Shown here one piece after another: positions 1 to 10,334 of a stretch of DNA of 56,306 nt. Below the pieces are notes generated by a model. That model saw only the letters and a program-made list of their open reading frames with translations, had not been told where the DNA came from and did not search any database. How positions within the stretch are numbered: the first letter of the stretch is position 1; every line of letters begins with the position of its first letter. The position numbers and the translations under genes are program-made. This stretch comes from Viridothelium virens (taxonomy: Eukaryota; Ascomycota; Dothideomycetes; Trypetheliales; Trypetheliaceae), in the NCBI GenBank assembly GCA_010094025.1, contig ML991881.1, positions 1 through 56,306 of the forward strand, read 5' to 3'.

Positions 1-591
1 GAGTACAACTGCGTGCTCATACGTGGCTACGCTCACGTGCCGGGCGCGTTTCCTGCCTGCTGCAGGCGTCGGGCTTGTGACACTTCCAATAGGTCAAATC
101 AATCGAGTTTTTCCTTTGTATGATCCGCTCCGCTGAGGCTAAAATTGCTGTGCTTCGTGCCGCCAACGCTCGACTGTGCAAGGCATCGTAGTAAATTTGA
201 GTGGGGTGCGTCATGCGCTTGTCCGCGTCATCCGCTTATCTAATATATGGGTAAGCGTGGTAAGGTATGTTACAGATAAATTCTCATAGTATCCACTTAT
301 TCTGCGACCCCAACGATCCCTCTCCTAGATCGTTACTTACTGATGAACTGCAGAGAAAGAGTGATACATCGGATGAGGTCTATTCTCTAGTAAAGGTCTA
401 TGATCAGCCGGCCTCAGCTCGGTGTGGAAGGCGGTGTAAGTCTTGCGATCGAAGTGCTCTTACTCCAGTCCTGTGCCTTTCATTACGTGTGCTTCAAAGT
501 TGCCTGCCAGTGATCTAAGTCCACTGGCTCTCACCAGTCTCATCACACTATGAGACCACCGCTAGGTCCACTTCACCACTGCGCTATACGG
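1..591. other. Left-edge interval without a recognisable gene
   Basis: Only short open frames without codon logic or recognisable protein motifs are present. The interval lies downstream of the AflR-like gene, whose stop is at 592 on the minus strand, so the right part should contain its 3' untranslated region. No tRNA-like B box was noticed. Confidence 0.4.
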
Positions 592-1956
592 CTAAGGAGA
601 TGGAAACGCGACACTTCTCATATGCAGGCGCTGGAGCAAGCTTTCAACCTTATTCTTGGCACCTATCTGGTCAGCAGCCGGTGGATGGCGAGCGTCTGGG
701 AGCGAGATGATGAATGAGTGTAGTGCTCGTAATTGGAAAGCCACGATCTCCCGCATCACGGCGCCTCGCTCGACATCCGAGTCAACCTCGTAATCCCCTA
801 CCGTTATACTCAACTCGTGCGACAAGACTGGAGACTGAGAGGCGTTGAGGTAGGTCGAAACCATGTTGGCACATAGGACCACCAGCCGGTTAACCAGAAG
901 CAATAGTAGCAGCCCCGTCTCAGTCCGGTACGAGCATTGCCGGCATTGTCGCATCGATTGGCCATAGTGCAGCGTCTCCTTGTGAAGGCCCAATGCCGAG
1001 TCTAGCCCTCGCCTGTTGTGCAGCAGACCATCTCCACCAGCCTGATTATAGTCATGGTCGTCCATGTTATTTATGCCTGTCTCTAGTTCGTTGATAAGCA
1101 AGACAATGCGCTGTATGCAGCTGCACGGCTTTTGTTCTGTCCACTGTGTCAGCCCTGACCCTCCTGCTAACCTCTCCACACGTGTATTTGCCTGGGTCTG
1201 TGTCTCTGTCTCTATCTCGGGCCCCGGATCTGGCTGGTTCTCCGTCTGTGATTGCGAGCTGGTGGTATTCGGGTCCGTGCTACTACTGCCACCTAGAGTA
1301 GCTCTGCTCTGAGGCGTCGTGACAATATTTCTGGTCTTTGCAGCCGGCGGTATTGTAAATGCGTCGTTCCAAAAGGCCATGTCGACACTATAATTTGTGC
1401 TAGTAGCCGATTGGCAGACGGATCCGTCAGTCGTCAACGACGGTGCTTCGGATCCAAACGCTGAGAGTAGAGACCACTGTTCCACATCAACTGCGAAACT
1501 GCTCTCCCCGTCGCTGGCTTTGGTTCCTTCAACGATTCCCATGTCCGAGATGTACGTGGCAGCCGAAGGTGGAGGCCGGGGTCGACTCGCTGAGGCTACG
1601 AGCTGTTTTGTGTCTTGGGCTGGACGATCCGAAGACTGATCATCTTGCTTTGCCTTTTCGGCGAAAGAGCCGCGTCGTCTTTTGTTTGGCCCAGTCGTAT
1701 AGGTACATTCTATGTCTAGAGTCTCGCATCTCTGGCAACCCGACGACTCACCGGTGCATTTGACCTGTTACAACACGGAGGCGGGGCATCAGCCTAACTC
1801 TTCAACAACATCGTCCCGCACCAGCAGTGGCACGATATCGATCTCCAAACTTACTTTTTTAGCCCGGCAGTTCCTACAGGCCTGATGAATGCCAGGACTG
1901 TGCCTGAAGGTGGGAAGGCTCCTATTTGGATTGTTGACGCTCCACGTTCCAAACAT
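592..1956 (-). CDS. AflR-like Zn2Cys6 transcription factor
   Basis: Predicted nuclear DNA-binding regulator of secondary metabolism. Exon 1 is 1855-1956 and exon 2 is 592-1764, with a 90-bp intron (1765-1854, GTAAGT...ACAG). The joined protein is about 424 residues. The intron splits the zinc cluster after Lys34. Cys27, 30, 37, 44, 47 and 54 give the spacing 2-6-6-2-6 expected of Zn2Cys6 domains. The C-terminal part contains a Cys-rich stretch (CSCIQRIVLLINELE), then CRQCSYRTETGLLLLLLVNR and a long helical segment. That pattern resembles the AflR regulatory domain family of aflatoxin/sterigmatocystin regulators; this is recognition by eye. The start ATG is the first in frame and lies 26 codons before the first zinc ligand. 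The gene sits 2.8 kb from a terpene synthase, so I infer it controls that cluster. No disabling mutation is visible. Confidence 0.85.
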
Positions 1957-2440
1957 GCTGTGCTCGATCGATGTTGCAGAATACGTCTACCACCTTAAGG
2001 ATATAGATTTCCTTAGTTCTGCTAAATTTCTGCTAAATCGGTCATCCTGCTTCGATAATGACGCACAACGTGGGGTTTTAGAAATTTGTTTTCTCACTGT
2101 GCCCCACAAATGCATTGCGCTCGAGAGATGCATACAACCCCCCGGGTTATGCATGAGGCGTCCCAACAGCAACCCGTGTGTAGTAAGCAGCATTATCCTA
2201 AAGAATGAGACATATCGACCATAAAACATACAACCGCATACGAAGCTTATATGAAGAGACGAAGTTCTTGATCAGAAGGGGTTATGGCTAATGTGCCCTG
2301 AGAGTTTGTACCTAGCTCTGCAATGGAGCTGGTCTGGAGCGACTTGAGTCAGCATCCAGCACTGACACGTGCCAAGACAGGGACTGATTTCACGTTTATC
2401 TTATATATACTGTAGACTAGTGATATCTTGTTCTACATAG

Positions 2441-2575
2441 ATATGTAGTTACACATTTGGAGTGAGGTTTGTATACCTAAGGTAGAGATGAGAGGTCTGT
2501 GTGCCTCTGGGTCTCACATCTTTACACAGGTTTCGCACCTCTATAGAGGTTCACACCAAACACGTAGCTACATAT
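2441..2575. repeat. Imperfect terminal inverted repeat, MITE-like
   Basis: The left arm (about 2441-2475, beginning ATATGTAG) matches the reverse complement of the right arm (about 2541-2575) over roughly 30 bases. Most mismatches are C/T or A/G transitions. The arms enclose about 65 bp with no coding sequence. A small non-autonomous element or its remnant would explain this. The transition bias would fit repeat-induced point mutation, but that is inference. Confidence 0.45.
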
Positions 2576-2679
2576 GCGTTTGGAACGAAAGATTACTAAT
2601 CTACGATATATGTAAGATAAAACGTAAAATTGAGGGAGCTGTTCTATCACAGACGAAAGGGGCTTAGGCAGTGAGATCT

Positions 2680-2721
2680 TTACCAATCGGGGTGCGCTCC
2701 TTACCGATTGAGGTGCGCTCC
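2680..2721. repeat. 21-bp tandem duplication
   Basis: Two adjacent 21-base units, 2680-2700 and 2701-2721, both start TTACC and end GGTGCGCTCC. They differ at three positions, all of them transitions. Confidence 0.7.
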
Positions 2722-3995
2722 ATATAAGTCTCCAGACCGTTGGCGAGGAACGACGGACCGGGTGAGCTGCCGAGTCTAGTCTAGCAGGATTGGGCTCAGC
2801 TTACTCGTGCAGCTCAATCACACGTAGAATAGTGGCATGTCTGGACTTAGCTGCTTCGCAAGGATGGTCAGCTTGAATCGCTGTGCAAGGTGCAGGCAAA
2901 GCCTTAAGTAGCTAGCTTTCCGCAGCTGAGAACTAAGCAACCTTCTCACCACCAATAATTGTGAACCTTCAACATCACAGAAGCCGAACGAGACTGTGGG
3001 CACCGAGTACGCCATACGCCTCTCACATAAGATTCACTCCCTCCAAGCCGCTCTCTTCCAGCCGTCTCCCCACCGCTCTCTAACTAGGTAATGTTCGAGT
3101 AGAGAAACTTAGGTGATTGTATTCTGTGTAGAAGTGTCTAGAATCTAATTCTAGGAGCTACGGAGGACTGTGGTTGAGTCTATATACACTAGTGACGAAT
3201 CCGGCAACATCTACCATGGGACCTAGTCCCACCTGCACCTCCACAGCAGCAGCTTCCTCCAACAGGTAATTGCCGTAGATAGGTGCCCGCGAGTGCCGTA
3301 TAGGAGCGAGAGCACTTATCGACAACAGCCACGTCACCAGACGACTCACGGATATCCGTGCACTTCGTATATTTTCAACGACTCTGCAATGAATCAGAAG
3401 AGAAAATAGTTGTTGCAATTGTCTAGAATAGGTCTCTATACTTTTCTATTTTCCCCTAGTTTGAACCGACCCGGGGTCTAACATAATGCTTAAAGAGTAA
3501 ACTTCAGCTAATTGGCTTTTCAGAATAGGTAGTTGGGAGTCATGGCCGCGAGCATTTTCTCGATAAGTGTTCCCGTGTAGTATGTCGTTGGGGGCTTGAG
3601 GCTGAGTTACCTGCCACGTGGCTGCACATAACCCTAGACACTATAGTAGACCAATACGTCTGAATAAGGTATCGTGCAGCCAACGACCTCGGATCCACCG
3701 ACCCGTGGTCCCATTCCAGGACAAGACGTTCCTACCTGAAGCTCGGTTGAATCATTCACATATCCCTGTCCTTTCTTCTCTTTCGACACCATCGGGTGAA
3801 GCAGCCGAGTGCTCCCGGCAAAACTTGGAAAATGTGGGTCACAATGTGAAAGATAATCATCCTAGGGGCCTGGGCATTCCATGTATGTCAAGTTCATGAA
3901 TCATCCGCCACGATACATGTATATTGTGAATTTCTACAATGTACATCATATATTTACATAGCTGTATTAAAAATGTCTCAGAAAGATGCCAACTG

Positions 3996-4415
3996 TTATG
4001 AGGAAACCAAATGGAACGCATCGAGATCCCAGTTCGCATGGACCGATGGTACGAGCTGGGCGCCATCGAGCGTTTCTTGAGAGAGACCCTCGTCTATCAG
4101 GTCTTCATAGTTCGGCCATGACGCCGACATGTCATTGAAGATGACTTGAGGTGTCCAGTCTGGATGCTCCCTTGCCTCAAGCCGGCCACCGCTCTGATAT
4201 TTTTCATCCGGTGGAATGGAGAAAACGCGCCTTCGAATGACTGGAAACTCCTCTCCCGCAGTGTGAAGACTCGCCTGTAGCAGGCTTTGTACTTTAGAAA
4301 ACTTGATACTAGGTTTTAGGCCGAAAGTGAGTATGACGTTTGCATAAAACCTGGGCAATGCATTATCTATCGGATTGAGGACATAGCGCCGTGATTCTAT
4401 TACTGCGGACGACAT
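3996..4415 (-). pseudogene. N-terminal fragment of a BAHD-like / trichothecene 3-O-acetyltransferase-like acyltransferase
   Basis: The frame reads 139 residues from an ATG. It carries the N-terminal hallmark of fungal TRI101-type acyltransferases: a PIDNALPRFYANVILTFGL segment followed by a SLLQASLHTAGEEFPVIRRR block. It breaks off after the segment VHANWDLDAFHLVSS. Family members are usually about 450-500 residues with a central HxxxD catalytic motif. That motif and the whole C-terminal two thirds are absent here and were not found in the flanking frames. I therefore read it as a truncated remnant of a tailoring enzyme of the adjacent terpene cluster. A short functional protein is unlikely because the catalytic residues are missing. 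Confidence 0.65.
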
Positions 4416-4802
4416 GGTGTATGTGACTAAATTATCTCGAAAGATTGATTACGCTCAAAGTCATGGCAGCATCACAGCTAAACGCCTTGAATCACGGATC
4501 TTATCTAAGCATGGCGCGTAATCGGCTTCATCGCCAAAGACAGGATCAGTGCTGTGAAGTCAGGCCAGGTGAAACAGTCAGACGAGGCTCGGGCTTTGCC
4601 ATTTTCGGAGCCTCCGGCTTAGGAAAGTAAATTTCCGGAGGCATGATCACTGTACTTGACCAACATAATACTTGGATGATTTTGAAGTTACGATGTAGAC
4701 AGATAAAAACCATGTTTCTATCGAATATTCTATGAAGCGAGTGTCTATAAACTACAAGAAACCCGTTAAGAATGCAATGAAGTTCATTGAAAAGTCACTT
4801 CA
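4416..4802. other. Interval between acyltransferase remnant and terpene synthase
   Basis: No gene seen. It contains what would have been the promoter of the acyltransferase and the 3' untranslated region of the terpene synthase. Confidence 0.4.
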
Positions 4803-5942
4803 TCATTCGGTCGGATTCGAATACCGTAGCGTTGTACGGCTCCAGATCTCATTGCCGCTCATCTGATACTCCAAGCCCTTCATGTAAGCCATTAGTTGCG
4901 GAGTCTTTTGTTCCGCAGAGACCGCGGCCGTCAATTCGTCGTGGTGCCTCTCCCATTCGCGGCACAGTGCGTAAAGCACACGCTTTGCTGCTGCCGCTGA
5001 TACATCAGCACCTTCAGCGAAAATTGCTACGCCGGTGCACAAAACCCCACCCTCTTCGTGCAGCGTCTTTGAGGCGAGCAGCTCCTTCTCATAGCTCCAG
5101 ATGTCGTTCATGATGGCAAGGTGCTTGCTGCAATTCATGTCGACGGGGCGGCCGATAGCCAGTTCCCCTGGTGTGAGTTTAAGACCCATACAAAAGCGCA
5201 TCAGAGCGGCGAGGAGCCTAGAATACAGCTATTAGTCTCACTCGCCTCTTCATCATAGAAGCGTAAGTATCAACAAACCCCTTGCCGACGTCTCGCTCCC
5301 GGTACTCGAAATATTCTTTGAGATCCATTCTTCTGAGCCGCTTTGCATCCGTCTGAGCGCGCATGAATGTGAATACGGGCTCCAATATCTCATTGGCCAT
5401 ATCCCGATCGTGCTTGCGCATGCTGTCCCATAGATCGTACATTATATACTCAACCGGGACTGACCGGTCAGGGAGAACGTCGCCTCGTGCAATGGGCATT
5501 AATTTGTTATTATAGGCCTCGCCATCTGCGAGGGACATGTGTTCAAGAAGGTCTACCGCAAGGTCAGTGACAAGTCCAGCTAGTCTTCATGCCAATGGAA
5601 AGCCGAACCGTCAATCAAGAAGAGAACGGTTAGAAGACGGCAGGCGAAGTGGATCCGGTCATTGAGGGATATGGGGAAATACCAGCACGTTACCCTAGAA
5701 AAGCCGGCATTGATAAACTTCTCCCGACTTTTCTCATCCGGGAAAGGCCAGTGCTTGAGAAAGTAATTATTCACCTCTTCTGTCATTTGCTTCTCTAGAG
5801 GATGACAGAGTGGTTGAAAATGCGAAGAGGGTATATCAGACAGAGTAGAGTCAATGAGAGGACGAGGCACCGGGGCGTCATGCGGCATTGAGATCGGAAC
5901 TGCATTCGAGGGTTCAGTCGGAGCCAAGACCTGGCTATCCAT
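4803..5942 (-). CDS. Sesquiterpene synthase (class I terpene cyclase)
   Basis: Predicted cytosolic Mg-dependent cyclase that ionises a prenyl diphosphate, probably farnesyl diphosphate. Three exons: 5609-5942, 5279-5552 and 4803-5217. The introns are 56 bp (5553-5608) and 61 bp (5218-5278, with a GACTAAT branch-like site). The joined frame is 340 residues, a normal length for fungal sesquiterpene synthases. The first intron interrupts the metal-binding Asp-rich motif; splicing restores FLIDDLLEHM with Asp111 and Asp112. The NSE motif is NDIWSYEKE (Asn240, Ser244, Glu248). The C-terminal pyrophosphate-sensing pair Arg334-Tyr335 lies in RTTLRY. All catalytic signatures are present, so the gene looks functional, unlike its neighbours. 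Product structure cannot be predicted. A divergent P450 and an AflR-like factor suggest a former biosynthetic cluster. Confidence 0.9.
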
Positions 5943-6470
5943 ACTGCCTTCTTTTCGTTGAAGCAGAGTGGGTCCTAAGGTGAATGGATTGGAGACTCAG
6001 TGCTAGACAGCATTCAGGTTACGAGTCAGTGCGAGGGAAAGCGTTTTAATATGCAAGTCCTACACACGTTTTGATCAGAGGTACGAGAGGCAAGAATGTG
6101 CAAAACCCTGCCTCTGCGCGGGATTTGTTGCACAATAGTAAGCACACTCTTCCTTAATTCGAGCTTACCGATTCCTACCAATTCATGTGATAGGCAACGT
6201 AGCGGCTGAGGAGTAGGATTAGTCGCTCGGTGCTTACCGGATTCTGCCTGTCCGGAACGTCCGGCGATAGACCTTTCCAACGGACATTCGCAGTAAGATG
6301 CCACAAAGGGCTGCTGTGCCGAACGATATCACACCGTGAACTGCGCTCACTCCAAAACGCAGTCTGTTTCATGCTCTTCCTGAGATGTAGATGTGAGAGG
6401 AGAGCAATGATATACTCGGTGCCGCTGGAATCACTTACTCCATACTCCACTCCAATCAACAAAGACGGGC
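5943..6470. promoter_or_regulatory. Divergent intergenic region between terpene synthase and P450 pseudogene
   Basis: A 528-bp spacer separates the terpene synthase start (minus strand) from the P450 frame (plus strand). It is the expected shared promoter. I looked for the AflR-type palindrome TCG-N5-CGA and did not find a convincing copy. No other known site is claimed. Confidence 0.4.
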
Positions 6471-8319
6471 TTGCTTCAGGACATCATTGACCTGACCCTG
6501 GAACAGGGACTAAACAATTGGCGGGTCTCCCTTCCAATTGCAATGATACTCTTAGCTGCAACAACTTACGTTGTCACCATTCTCTTACATGTTTGGACCA
6601 AGTATAGTGGTAAAGATGGGCAAGAGCCACCCGTCATACCATATTGGCTACCCGGGTTGGGCAGCTTGATCCCATTCGTTCGTGACACCAAAGGCTTCAT
6701 TGCCAGCACTGTGTAGGTGATGTTTTCGCTTCTCTCCGCAGTCCCACAAGTACTGAGAGAATGGTTCAGACGCAATTGGGGTAAATGATACCCCCTACAC
6801 AGTCCGACTGCCTACCTTCAAGGCCTATCTCATTACACAGCCTGAGCACTTTGGTCCGCTTCTCAAAGCCACTTGCTTCCTCGGTAACAAGAAGGTTATG
6901 GCCGAACTGATGCGCGACGTATTTGGTACGCCACCAAACGTAATGCGTATGTCTCCCTCTTCTGTTTGTCAATGCATGGTCCAAGTCCTTTGTGTGACTC
7001 TTTTAGAAACATGCACTAAGAGCCGTACGCAGCCATGTACTTCGGCGACAATTCAGGCATCGAGGCCAAAGCCGTACCAGGCACTTCCATTCCTGGGCAC
7101 CAGCGCATCTGGCACAATCAGCACGCCGACAGCGTGAGATATCTCACGGGCGATGCGCTGCGCGGCCTGGCAGCCCGCTTCACGTCCATTCTCAGTGATG
7201 CCATTGCCAAGGTGGACCCCAGCGATCCTGTTGACTCAGGGGAATGGGTGACTATAGAAGACTTCTACCCATGGTGGCGTTCACGAGTCATTGCGGCCGC
7301 GACCACAGCGATGTTCGGTCCGCACCTCCTGCGCTTGAACCCCAACCTCGAGGAAGATTTCTGGAGGTTTGCCGACTCTATTCCCACCCTGGTGAAGCGT
7401 TATCCGGCTTGGATGGCTCCGCGGGCTCATGCTGCCAGGGCTACAATGCTGGCCAGTGTCAAAAAGTGGCATGCTTACGCACGCGAGAACTCCGATTATA
7501 CCTTCTGTGGTGACAAAGCCCCCAAGTGGGATGAATACTGGGGCAGCCTGTGGTTGAAGGTGCGGCAGAGATGGGGGCAAGACACTGGTATAATGAATGA
7601 CGATGGATTAGCGAGCGAGGATCTGGCTTTGACCATCGCGTGAGTGGCGTTCTTTGATCATGAGTTTTTTTCCTACCAGTTGTCTTCTAGGAAACTGATT
7701 CACACTTAGCGCCAGTGCCAATGCCGTTCCAATGGCATTCTGGTACCTGATTGAGATCTATTGCGACCCGGCCCTCCTGTCGCGTGTATTGCCGAAGCTA
7801 GAGACTGCCGTGACAACCCCAGCCTCACCTAACAAGGGTCAACCAGCTACTTTCGACCTGTCTCCAGTGCTTGCGTCTCCTCTGGCACAGAGCATCTACG
7901 CTGAGGTATTGCGCATGCGCATATCGTTGCTGCTCAATCGTTGCCCTGACCACAAGGATCACCAGATCGGACCTTGGACACTCAAAAAGGGCGCCTATAT
8001 GACGCTGCCAACTGCACACATCGGATACCATAGTAAAGCATGGGAGCCGTACACAGATTGCGGGAATGCACCAATCAATGAGTTTTGGGCCTAGCGATTC
8101 TTGGTTCCGGATGAGTCCGGGGCTGACGAAGGAGCAGACAAAACGACTCTGTCGGAGAAGAAAGATATGACGCCCAAGATGCGCTTCTCAACGGAGCATC
8201 TCGAAGGAATTTGGGTACCGTACGGCGGCGGTGCGTTGATGTACCCAGGGCGACACTTTGCCAAACAGGAGATGATGGGTAGCGTGACCGTCTTTGCACA
8301 TTATTATGACTGGAGGTGA
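6471..8319 (+). pseudogene. Cytochrome P450 pseudogene
   Basis: Remnant of a membrane-anchored monooxygenase, presumably a tailoring enzyme for the adjacent terpene product. Visible in order: an N-terminal membrane segment with a proline-rich hinge (PPVIPYWLPGLGS), the stretch YTVRLPTFKAYLITQPEHFG, an I-helix region ASANAVPMAFW after an intron near 7641-7710, the K-helix ExxR (EVLRMR, near 7901-7920), and the haem loop near 8218-8265. Four defects are visible. No in-frame ATG precedes the first exon. A frameshift with a TGA lies near 6785-6795. An in-frame TAG sits at 8092-8094, where the family usually reads FWxxRFL. The haem loop reads GGGALMYPGRHFAKQE, with Tyr where the thiolate Cys is required. 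The N-terminal pattern and NAVPMAFW I-helix resemble CYP7/CYP8-like fungal P450s, but I do not assign a family. Confidence 0.85.
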
Positions 8320-8996
8320 TCTCAGGTAGAGCGCCACCGATGGATGACAAGTTCTATGGCATGGATGCTCAACAGCCAGCTGAGAAGACGCCTGTGAGAA
8401 TTCGGAGGAAAGTTGGCGGGTGAAAAACGGGCAACGGAGTCAAATTTGAGTAGCTCTCCATCTAAACACATCGAGACTGGCTTACATATGGAAAATGTCG
8501 AGTTCACGTTTCAATGGTAGAATTTTGATGTGTATCAAACAAACCCTACCTTATCATAGGTGGAGCGCTCGGCTGAACTTCGGCTCAGCCACGCGTCAAT
8601 AAAAATTCTACTCTACTATGATATCCTTCACCGACTGTGCGCCTCCTTTGAATACGCTTTGATTAGAGTATTTAATCGAGGTTTGCCGTTCGGCATTGGA
8701 CCAGGTCACTGATCATAGCTTGAGAAAAGAAGTTCAGGCCTTTCAGTCTAGTTGCAGCTTTTAAGAGTGGGGTCTTCCTGCATTCCACCGAAATCACGTC
8801 TCGCGCCTCGCGCGTCCAAGGAATGCGATCTGTTGCCATGGGCTCTGTTGATAGTTGATGTTTGCGAGACGCGAACATACATGCGAATGCGAGAATATCA
8901 AAACAACAAGCTCCGGGGAGGTCACTTTCAAATAGGAGTATCCTCACCTTATCCCTTTTTCCTCAGCTCTCAATACATTCGTTTCGACAATACAAA
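8320..8996. other. Interval between P450 pseudogene and wall-protein gene
   Basis: No gene seen. The right part precedes a signal-peptide exon at 8997 and contains pyrimidine-rich sequence just upstream of it (about 8945-8970), consistent with a fungal promoter. Confidence 0.4.
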
Positions 8997-9873
8997 ATGT
9001 TTTCCCTGTCACTCATTTGCAAAATCGTGGCGTCAGCGCTCTCTCTTGCTCAATTCGTCTCGGCACAATCTTTTAGTTCCACAATGTCTTCTATCACATC
9101 ATCTCCGTCAAATAGCGTCACACTCTTCAACAGCAATAATGCTGCTAATACATTTTCCAGTAATGCTACAACTTCCGGTATGAGCACTCGTTCTTAAGTA
9201 CTTCTTCTGTTTTCACAACCAGCCCCACAGCCAGCATAGCAACTGGCAACATTTTTAGCAGCATACCAAGCAGCATACCGAGCAGTATCCCAAGCAGTAC
9301 TTCTAGCGGCATACCAAGTATCACTGCAGTTACAGTCCTCGAAGATCTTACTTTGAGCAATGCTTCGACCTCACACGTCGCCTTGGAAACAGCATTGCTT
9401 AAGTCGGCCAATGGCCCAATAACACTTGTTTCATCGGCCAGTGAGATGGCTACTTTGAACGGCTTCTCTGCCAAGCAGTCCAACTTTACGATTTCCAAAT
9501 GGCTCTCCAGGGACGACAAATCTACGCACATGGATGGCTTACAGGTCTAAGCTCGTCTAGCGCATATATAAGCTCATCCAATACTACGTTCACGGCATCT
9601 TTATCAAGCGATCTGTTTGAGGGCACTTGTATCGTTTCTCCGGGTATCTCTTCAGAAACATTAGCTGTACAACAAGCGATTGGGTTCTATCGATTATCGG
9701 CTTCGACTGTCACACCGTTTACGAGTGCGAGCATTCTACCGGACAGGAGTATCCTGTGGAATGGCTCATTTGTTGTGCTGGATTCTACTGGTTCTCTTGA
9801 GACTAGCCCGGCATCAACACTCGCTCCGCTCACAAACTCCCGCACGCTGTTCTTCAGTAGTAATGTCGAATAA
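8997..9873 (+). CDS. Signal-peptide and Ser/Thr-rich exons, reading frame disturbed
   Basis: Exon 1 (8997-9177) begins with a clear secretory leader, MFSLSLICKIVASALSLAQF ending VSA, followed by Ser/Thr-rich sequence. A 53-bp intron (9178-9230, GTATGA...CACAG) restores the frame into ASIATGNIFSSIPSSIPSS, a short repeat of SIPS units, and then a globular-looking stretch. That frame stops after DGLQV near 9550. A different frame continues LSSSSAYISSSNTTF and on to the stop at 9873, so either an unrecognised intron or a frameshift lies near 9500-9560. Further coding-like text (a Thr-rich run, then RFSSWPKSEKYW near 10090-10115) is interrupted by stops. These exons may be the 5' part of the Apple-domain gene at 10335, or a separate, decaying gene. 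I cannot decide between these. Confidence 0.5.
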
Positions 9874-10334
9874 TTTACCGCTGAACAGCCAAGCTTGGAG
9901 CAGCAATATACTGCCCAATGGCTGCACGCCATCAAGCGGCCCACTGCCGGTTCAAGCAATTCTGCAGTCTGGGATTCTTCAGCTCCTCGACTATCATAAC
10001 AGCGTCGCGCATGTTAAGCCCGCTATCGGTGACGTTTACAATCACTGCTTGCCTTACTGCAGGGACCTAAACTACTACACGATTTTCTTCTTGGCCTAAA
10101 TCGGAAAAGTATTGGGTCGACGGATGATGGCTGCTTTATGTTGCCTACTTCTTCCTCTATGCTCAGTGCTTTTGTCACTTTGTTAAGGCTATATTTACGG
10201 CCTTGCTTTTCTAGCTTGCGCAGACACAACGTCATCTTTAGATCAGAAATAACCATGTCCCTCCCCAGATCACTTTCGATCCTTCGTGAAGTCTTGCTTT
10301 TTATCTGAACTTTTCTAACTTTGGGTCTCATCCA

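Larger units (their letters stand above)
1957..3995. other. Two-kilobase intergenic stretch with repeat traces
   Basis: No supported gene. It contains an imperfect inverted repeat at 2441-2575 and a 21-bp tandem duplication at 2680-2721, both annotated separately. The part next to 1956 must hold the promoter of the AflR-like gene. Several short frames were inspected and show no family resemblance. Confidence 0.5.

Noticed and set aside
5943-6470. AflR-type binding palindrome in the terpene synthase/P450 promoter
   Set aside because: TCG triplets are present but none has the N5-CGA partner, so no site was annotated.
6786-6808. A GT...AG stretch of about 22 nt in the P450 that would remove the frameshift
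   Set aside because: Too short to be a spliceosomal intron in these fungi, and other lesions remain, so a pseudogene is the better reading.
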